In this document: in pieces, positions 21,891-25,754 of the stretch
Layout: each line of letters opens with the position of its first letter
How positions within the stretch are numbered: the first letter of the stretch is position 1
From: DATGFK01 sp040007395
Lineage (GTDB): Bacteria; Chloroflexota; Anaerolineae; Aggregatilineales; UBA2796
NCBI GenBank assembly: GCA_040007395.1
Contig: JBDTVG010000134.1
Coordinates: 1 to 25,754 of the forward strand
Direction of reading: 5' to 3'
DNA: 25,754 nucleotides
Position numbers and translations under genes: made by a program
The notes under the pieces: model-generated
Told to the model about the DNA's origin: nothing
Databases searched by the model: none
The model's input: only the letters and a program-made list of their open reading frames with translations

Positions 21891-23381
21891 CTAGTTATCG
21901 GTATCAATCTGGGCACGCTGCAATTTGCCGCTGTAGTCCACATATACAGACTTCCACTCAGTGAAAGTATCGAGCGCCGTCTGTCCGGCTTCGCGCATCC
22001 CATTCCCTGTGCCGCGTGTCCCGCCAAAAGGGAACTGGATCTCTGCGCCCGTTGTGCCATGATTGACGTACACAATTCCGGTAATCAGGTCGCGGATAGC
22101 GCGAAAAGCTTCATTGACATTCTCGGTAAAAATGCTGCTGGACAGACCATACTTGACATTATTGTTGACCTGTACGGCTTCGTCAAGTGACTCGACTTCG
22201 AGGATCGACAGCACTGGGCCAAAGATTTCTTCCTGTGCGATCCGCATATCGGGGCGAACTTGATCGAACAGTGTGGGTTGGTAGAAATACCCCTTGCCGC
22301 CGTTTTGCCCATGTCCAGCGATCTCGCCACCGCACAACATCCGTGCGCCTTCGTGCTTGCCGATCTCGACATACTCATGAACGGTTTGCCGCGCCCGTTC
22401 ATTGATCAACGGCCCAACTTGTACTGCCGGATCGATGCCATTGCCAAGCTTGAGCGTTTTGGTGCGCTCCACGAGTGCCTCGACCAAACGCGGCTTGATG
22501 CCTTTCTGGACAATCAAACGGCTCGTGGCGGTACACCGTTGGCCTGTTGTGCCAAAAGCGCTCCACAAGACCGCCTCAATCGCCAGATCGAGGTTTGCAT
22601 CGTCCAGCACAATAATCGCGTTCTTGCCGCCCAATTCGAGGCTAACCTTTTTGCCCTGTCGCGCCGCCCGTGCATACAGTTCGTAGCCGACTTCGGTGCT
22701 GCCCGTAAATGAGATCACGCGAATATCGGGATGATCCGCGATGGCATTGCCCGCCACACTCCCCGGCCCCAAGATAATATTAAGTACGCCGTCTGGCAAG
22801 CCCGAATCGGCAAAGACGCGCACGAATTCCGCGCCAAGTTTAGGCGTATCGCTGGCGGGTTTGAACACAACAGTATTCCCCGCAATCAGCGCCGGGAGCG
22901 ACTTCCAACTTGGAATGGCAATCGGGAAATTCCAAGGTGTGATCAAGGCCACCACGCCTACCGAGTCACGGAGCGCCATCCCGAACTTGTTGGGCATCTC
23001 GACGGGAGCCGTGTAGCCGAGCAAACGCCGCCCCTCGCCGCCCATATAGAAAGCCATATCGATGGCTTCCTGAACGTCGCCGCGTGCCTCGGCAATAACC
23101 TTACCCATTTCCTGAGTCATCAGTTGCGCCAATGCTTCTTTGCGCTCGATGAGCAATTGACCTACCCGAAACAGGATCTCGCCCCGACGCGGTGCAGGCA
23201 GCAGTCGCCAGCCTTCGTAGGCACGCTTCGCGGCATCGACAGCCGCCGCTACATCGACAGCGCCACTCTTGGCAACAGGCGCGATCAATTCTTCTGTCGC
23301 CGGGTTGATACTCTCAAAGGTTTCGCCAGAATGGGCTTCAACCCACTTGCCGCCGATATAGTTACGAACCAGTTCAGCCAC
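21891..23381 (-). CDS. NAD(P)-dependent aldehyde dehydrogenase
   Basis: This ALDH superfamily protein oxidises an aldehyde to an acid. The catalytic residues are visible in the 496-residue form: N151 in PWNF, K174 in FKPAS, E249 in LELGGKN and C283 in GQRCTATSR. GTTGQRCTAT and GTRGTGNGMREAG resemble semialdehyde dehydrogenases of the ALDH7 or ketoglutarate-semialdehyde type, but the substrate cannot be assigned. I chose GTG 23381, with AGGAG six bases upstream, giving MAELVRNYIGGKW, the usual ALDH N-terminus. The frame is open to a GTG at 23465, which lacks a ribosome site but would add 28 residues. It heads the minus-strand block leading to nuo. Confidence 0.93.
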   Translation of the reverse strand: MAELVRNYIGGKWVEAHSGETFESINPATEELIAPVAKSGAVDVAAAVDAAKRAYEGWRLLPAPRRGEILFRVGQLLIERKEALAQLMTQEMGKVIAEARGDVQEAIDMAFYMGGEGRRLLGYTAPVEMPNKFGMALRDSVGVVALITPWNFPIAIPSWKSLPALIAGNTVVFKPASDTPKLGAEFVRVFADSGLPDGVLNIILGPGSVAGNAIADHPDIRVISFTGSTEVGYELYARAARQGKKVSLELGGKNAIIVLDDANLDLAIEAVLWSAFGTTGQRCTATSRLIVQKGIKPRLVEALVERTKTLKLGNGIDPAVQVGPLINERARQTVHEYVEIGKHEGARMLCGGEIAGHGQNGGKGYFYQPTLFDQVRPDMRIAQEEIFGPVLSILEVESLDEAVQVNNNVKYGLSSSIFTENVNEAFRAIRDLITGIVYVNHGTTGAEIQFPFGGTRGTGNGMREAGQTALDTFTEWKSVYVDYSGKLQRAQIDTDN

Positions 23382-23497
23382 GCTTGGCTCCTGATGTGTG
23401 AGGATCTGTTGAGGTGCCGGATAGTGTACCTCACCCAAGTTCGGATTGGCTAGTTTAAGGGACACCGAATAAGGTTTTGCTCACCGTCATCAGAAAA

Positions 23498-23526
23498 ATT
23501 ATGTGCCGTTCAAGATGGATTGTCAA
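23498..23526 (-). promoter_or_regulatory. Strong sigma70-like promoter for the aldehyde dehydrogenase block
   Basis: Read on the minus strand, TTGACA (23521-23526, perfect -35) is followed by a 17-base spacer and CATAAT (23498-23503, five of six). Transcription would start near 23491. This is 26 bases before the long GTG start and 110 before the preferred start. No other promoter of this quality is seen before nuoI, so the whole block could be one transcript. Confidence 0.7.
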
Positions 23527-23540
23527 GTTTATCACAATCA

Positions 23541-23570
23541 AAAAATCCTGATCGAAAGATCAGGATTTTT
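23541..23570. terminator. Perfect bidirectional terminator with GAAA loop
   Basis: AAAAATCCTGATC (23541-23553) and GATCAGGATTTTT (23558-23570) form a perfect 13-bp stem around a GAAA tetraloop, with A and T tracts on either side. It lies 45 bases after the msrA stop on the minus strand and separates msrA from the aldehyde dehydrogenase promoter. Confidence 0.9.
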
Positions 23571-23615
23571 GTTTAAAGCTGATTGTCTACGCCGAAAGCG
23601 TATAAAACCTGCTGT

Positions 23616-24188
23616 TTAGCGCTTGAGTTGGGCCATATAGTGCTGGCGGAACTTGGCTACCTTTGGCGCGACCACAGCGCGACAGTAGGGTTGATTCCCG
23701 TTCTGCGCGAAGTACTCCTGATGATAGTCTTCCGCCACATAGAATTTATCCAGCGGCTCAACTTCGGTCACAATCGGCGCTTTCCACAGATGTGAGGTAT
23801 TGAGTTCAGCAATAACCTGTTCGGCAGTCGCCTTCTGTTCGGGGCTGTGGTAGTAGATACCCGAACGATACTGCGAGCCGACATCGGCTCCTTGCCGATT
23901 CAACGTGGTAGGATCGTGGATGGTGAAGAACACATTGAGAATATCGCGGAAGCTGACTACAGCCGGATCAAAGGTTACTTGCACGACTTCGGCATAGCCT
24001 GTGGTTCCGGTGCAGACCATCTTGTAGGATGGGTTCGGCACACGCCCGTTGGAATAACCCGACTCGACATGTTCGACACCCTTCAATTGATCGTAGACCG
24101 CTTCTAGACACCAGAAACAACCACCAGCGAGAGTAGCAACTTCGGTAGTTGCCTGTGCAGTTTTAATGGGTTCAGCCTGTTGATTCAT
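23616..24188 (-). CDS. msrA: Peptide methionine sulfoxide reductase A
   Basis: MsrA reduces methionine-S-sulfoxide in proteins with thioredoxin as electron donor. The catalytic motif is GCFWCLEAVY with C24. Other family blocks are YSNGRVPNPSYKMVCTG, FFTIHDPTTLNRQGADVGSQ and YRSGIYYHSPEQ, and then EDYHQEYF. The 190-residue length is normal and there is no MsrB fusion. The ATG at 24188 has only a weak GGGA box three bases upstream. It is monocistronic between a terminator (23541-23570) and a gap of 173 bases (24189-24361) in which I see nothing. Confidence 0.97.
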   Translation of the reverse strand: MNQQAEPIKTAQATTEVATLAGGCFWCLEAVYDQLKGVEHVESGYSNGRVPNPSYKMVCTGTTGYAEVVQVTFDPAVVSFRDILNVFFTIHDPTTLNRQGADVGSQYRSGIYYHSPEQKATAEQVIAELNTSHLWKAPIVTEVEPLDKFYVAEDYHQEYFAQNGNQPYCRAVVAPKVAKFRQHYMAQLKR

Positions 24189-24361
24189 TTTTCCCAGCTT
24201 TCATTCACTTCGTATAGTACAGACGATTTGTGATAGGCGAATATTACGGCTTCGACACCTTAATTTTCACTTCGCCATAGATATATCCCACAAGATATAG
24301 TCCGGTTCGTCTATCATCCGTTACAAATATTACGAAATTCAAAAAGCAGTCTATCAACTTA

Positions 24362-25447
24362 CTAATTGATAGTTTTCCATGCACGAGTAGAACCATCAGC
24401 TGTAACGGCGGCTAAGATTGTTCCGTCAAAATTCCAATCAAGAGACGCAGCTCGGTTTTCAAGCGTATCTATGGTTGACAATAATGTTCCGCTGTTAGCA
24501 TCCCATATGTTGATCACGCTTTCTCCGCTATTGGTTGCAACAATGCTACTGTTAGGTTGCCAAGCAAATTCGCCAATGCCCAATGTGGTTGATGAACTGT
24601 CCGATCCCAGAATATGCTTTGAATCAGTTATATCTTGAAACCAAACAATACAGTCTGCTGAAGTCGCATTGCAATCAACGACTATCAACCGCTGGCTATC
24701 TGGACTCCAAGATGCGGCAATCTGGTTCAAGACAAAACCATCTTTTATACTTGGCGACAAGGTGAGAATTGTGTTCCTAGTGGAGTAATCAATCAGTTCA
24801 CCTGCCAGACCCCATTTTAGGACAGCTATCCACTTTCCATTGGGGCTCCACTGTATTTGGCGTATCTCTTTGGGAAAACTCTCCGTAACATTTTTACTCG
24901 TTAAATCCCAAACTGATATAATGGTTTCCGCATTAGTGTAGGCAAAAGCCAGTTGGTTGCTATCTGGTGACCAGCTAATATTGAATACAGTTGCTGGCTG
25001 ATCGATAGTCAAAACTACGCGTGGTGCTGTTATCACGCTTACATCCCATACTAAGGAGGTATTATCCTGATAACTGACTGCAAATAACTTTCCGTTGGGA
25101 CTCCATGATAGATAGTTCACACCCCGACTGATACGTGCTTGTTTAGGCTTAATCAACTTGGCTTGAAGTTGCCCAGTTATTACATCAAATATGTCTACGT
25201 TCGCATTTTCTTGGTAGGCTACAGCGATTTGCTCAGACTTAGGGCTGAATTTTAGCCAAGATTTTGGCGCGTTTAATGCAAAAGGTAGCTTGAATTCTTC
25301 AAAACGCAGTTTACTTATAGGTGTATAACTTGGAGTAGCATTGGCTTGCGAGTTCACGGGCCTGCTGCTCGACAAGGATAATAAGATTACTGAGCATATA
25401 ATGGTCGCTGCCAAAGGTGTCTTCGCCACTCCCATCGTTCTCTGCAT
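24362..25447 (-). CDS. Secreted WD40-like beta-propeller protein
   Basis: The 361-residue protein has an N-terminal signal peptide (about residues 8-33, LAATIICSVILLSLSSSRPV, then NSQA) and then repeated WD40-type units. Visible repeats include LSWSPNGKLFAVSYQDN then SLVWDV, ISWSPDSNQLAFAYTNA then ISVWDL, IQWSPNGKWIAVL, ASWSPDSQRLIVVD, and the final LDWNFDGTILAAVTADGS then TRAWK. It probably folds as a seven-bladed propeller outside the cytoplasm and binds a partner. No enzymatic motif is seen. AAGGA lies about 11 bases before the ATG. Composition is AT-richer than neighbouring genes, perhaps from transfer. Confidence 0.85.
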   Translation of the reverse strand: MQRTMGVAKTPLAATIICSVILLSLSSSRPVNSQANATPSYTPISKLRFEEFKLPFALNAPKSWLKFSPKSEQIAVAYQENANVDIFDVITGQLQAKLIKPKQARISRGVNYLSWSPNGKLFAVSYQDNTSLVWDVSVITAPRVVLTIDQPATVFNISWSPDSNQLAFAYTNAETIISVWDLTSKNVTESFPKEIRQIQWSPNGKWIAVLKWGLAGELIDYSTRNTILTLSPSIKDGFVLNQIAASWSPDSQRLIVVDCNATSADCIVWFQDITDSKHILGSDSSSTTLGIGEFAWQPNSSIVATNSGESVINIWDANSGTLLSTIDTLENRAASLDWNFDGTILAAVTADGSTRAWKTIN

Positions 25448-25476
25448 CTTCTACCATTCCTTTCTTGCTCTTTCAA

Positions 25477-25485
25477 ATTATAGCA
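25477..25485 (-). promoter_or_regulatory. Extended -10 promoter of the WD40-like gene
   Basis: On the minus strand the bases read TGCTATAAT, a perfect extended -10 element, 30 bases before the ATG at 25447. The -35 region is poor. Confidence 0.55.
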
Positions 25486-25491
25486 GTTTAA

Positions 25492-25647
25492 TAACCAATG
25501 GTACGGGTTATTTTCGGCTTAACGGTGCCATTTGCACCTAAAAAATTCGCATTTTTGTTATTTTATCTCTTTTAATGCGCTTTTTAGGGTTTAATCGGCC
25601 TGCCCAACTAGCTCTGCTGCCGTTTTTCAGGCCCGCACCATTGGTTA
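25492..25647. repeat. 11-bp inverted repeat pair
   Basis: TAACCAATGGT (25492-25502) and ACCATTGGTTA (25637-25647) are perfect reverse complements 134 bases apart in a non-coding stretch. They could be a looping operator pair, the ends of a decayed small element, or chance. Confidence 0.4.
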
Positions 25648-25678
25648 CTAAGTCTTGAATTCTAACGAAAGAATCTGG

Positions 25679-25707
25679 ACGACAAGCGCGTTCAAAAAGG
25701 ATATGAT
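25679..25707 (+). promoter_or_regulatory. Possible rightward promoter at the window edge
   Basis: ACGACA (25679-25684, four of six -35 bases), a 17-base spacer and TATGAT (25702-25707, five of six -10 bases). It would serve a gene beyond the right edge, which cannot be seen. Confidence 0.3.
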
Positions 25708-25754
25708 ACCCTGATTGCTAGTTAAGATTAAGACAAGCCAGCGCCAACAGTGAG

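Larger units (their letters stand above)
25448..25754. other. Gene-free right edge, AT-rich
   Basis: No convincing reading frame lies in these 307 bases on either strand. They hold the promoter of the WD40-like gene, a short GGTGC/GCACC hairpin (25527-25541), an 11-bp inverted pair and a possible rightward promoter near the end. Confidence 0.6.

Noticed and set aside
22731..23453. 240-codon open frame on +
   Set aside because: Antisense shadow of the aldehyde dehydrogenase, with no ribosome site or recognisable domain.

Overview
The window looks like chromosomal DNA of a Chloroflexota bacterium, probably of the Anaerolineae or Phototrophicales type. This is an inference from gene style: a fused NuoC-NuoD, Thr/Pro-rich secreted proteins, VGVFRPS repeat proteins, a kinase of the 'SDLYSLGATLHY' family, and intergenic GC-rich palindromic repeats. 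Base composition looks roughly balanced by eye. There is no CRISPR array, no rRNA or tRNA gene and no recognisable transposase.

Layout. The left edge holds the last codons of a probable malate synthase (2-112). Then come an unknown protein (213-791) and a PduO-type cobalamin adenosyltransferase (872-1417), both on +. Two secreted or membrane-anchored proteins follow on the minus strand: one unknown, one with LysM and lamin-tail-like domains. A spore-photolyase-like radical SAM protein (4017-4859) sits downstream of a compact Kdp potassium pump operon, read leftwards as microORF - kdpF - kdpA - kdpB - kdpC. The first two genes are tiny: a 26-codon membrane microORF and the 29-codon kdpF.

A ~600-base gene-free stretch (9720-10317) carries 11-bp phased repeats, interspersed palindromes and a good sigma70-like promoter. 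The promoter serves the most unusual gene here: a threonine synthase fused to two complete response-regulator receiver domains (10318-12390). Next on + are a degenerate Ser/Thr kinase (a likely pseudokinase), a small protein with two membrane segments, and a 924-residue exported repeat protein. The last two share a short motif, GxxRTTxxIMxxQ, at nearly the same distance from their N-termini. This three-gene cluster is the best candidate for an undescribed cell-surface system.

Several hairpins (17011-17238) separate it from the convergent minus-strand block. That block reads aldehyde dehydrogenase - DUF433 - DUF5615 - iscX - nuoB - nuoCD - nuoI. The nuo genes encode only the peripheral Q-module of complex I, with no membrane subunits here, and iscX overlaps nuoB by four bases. 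The right end holds msrA behind a textbook bidirectional terminator, an AT-richer secreted WD40-like protein, and a gene-poor edge.

The metabolic genes are ordinary individually. The unusual content is in gene fusions and linkage: ThrC-REC-REC, IscX with complex I, Kdp with an additional microORF, and the pseudokinase/RTT-motif pair.
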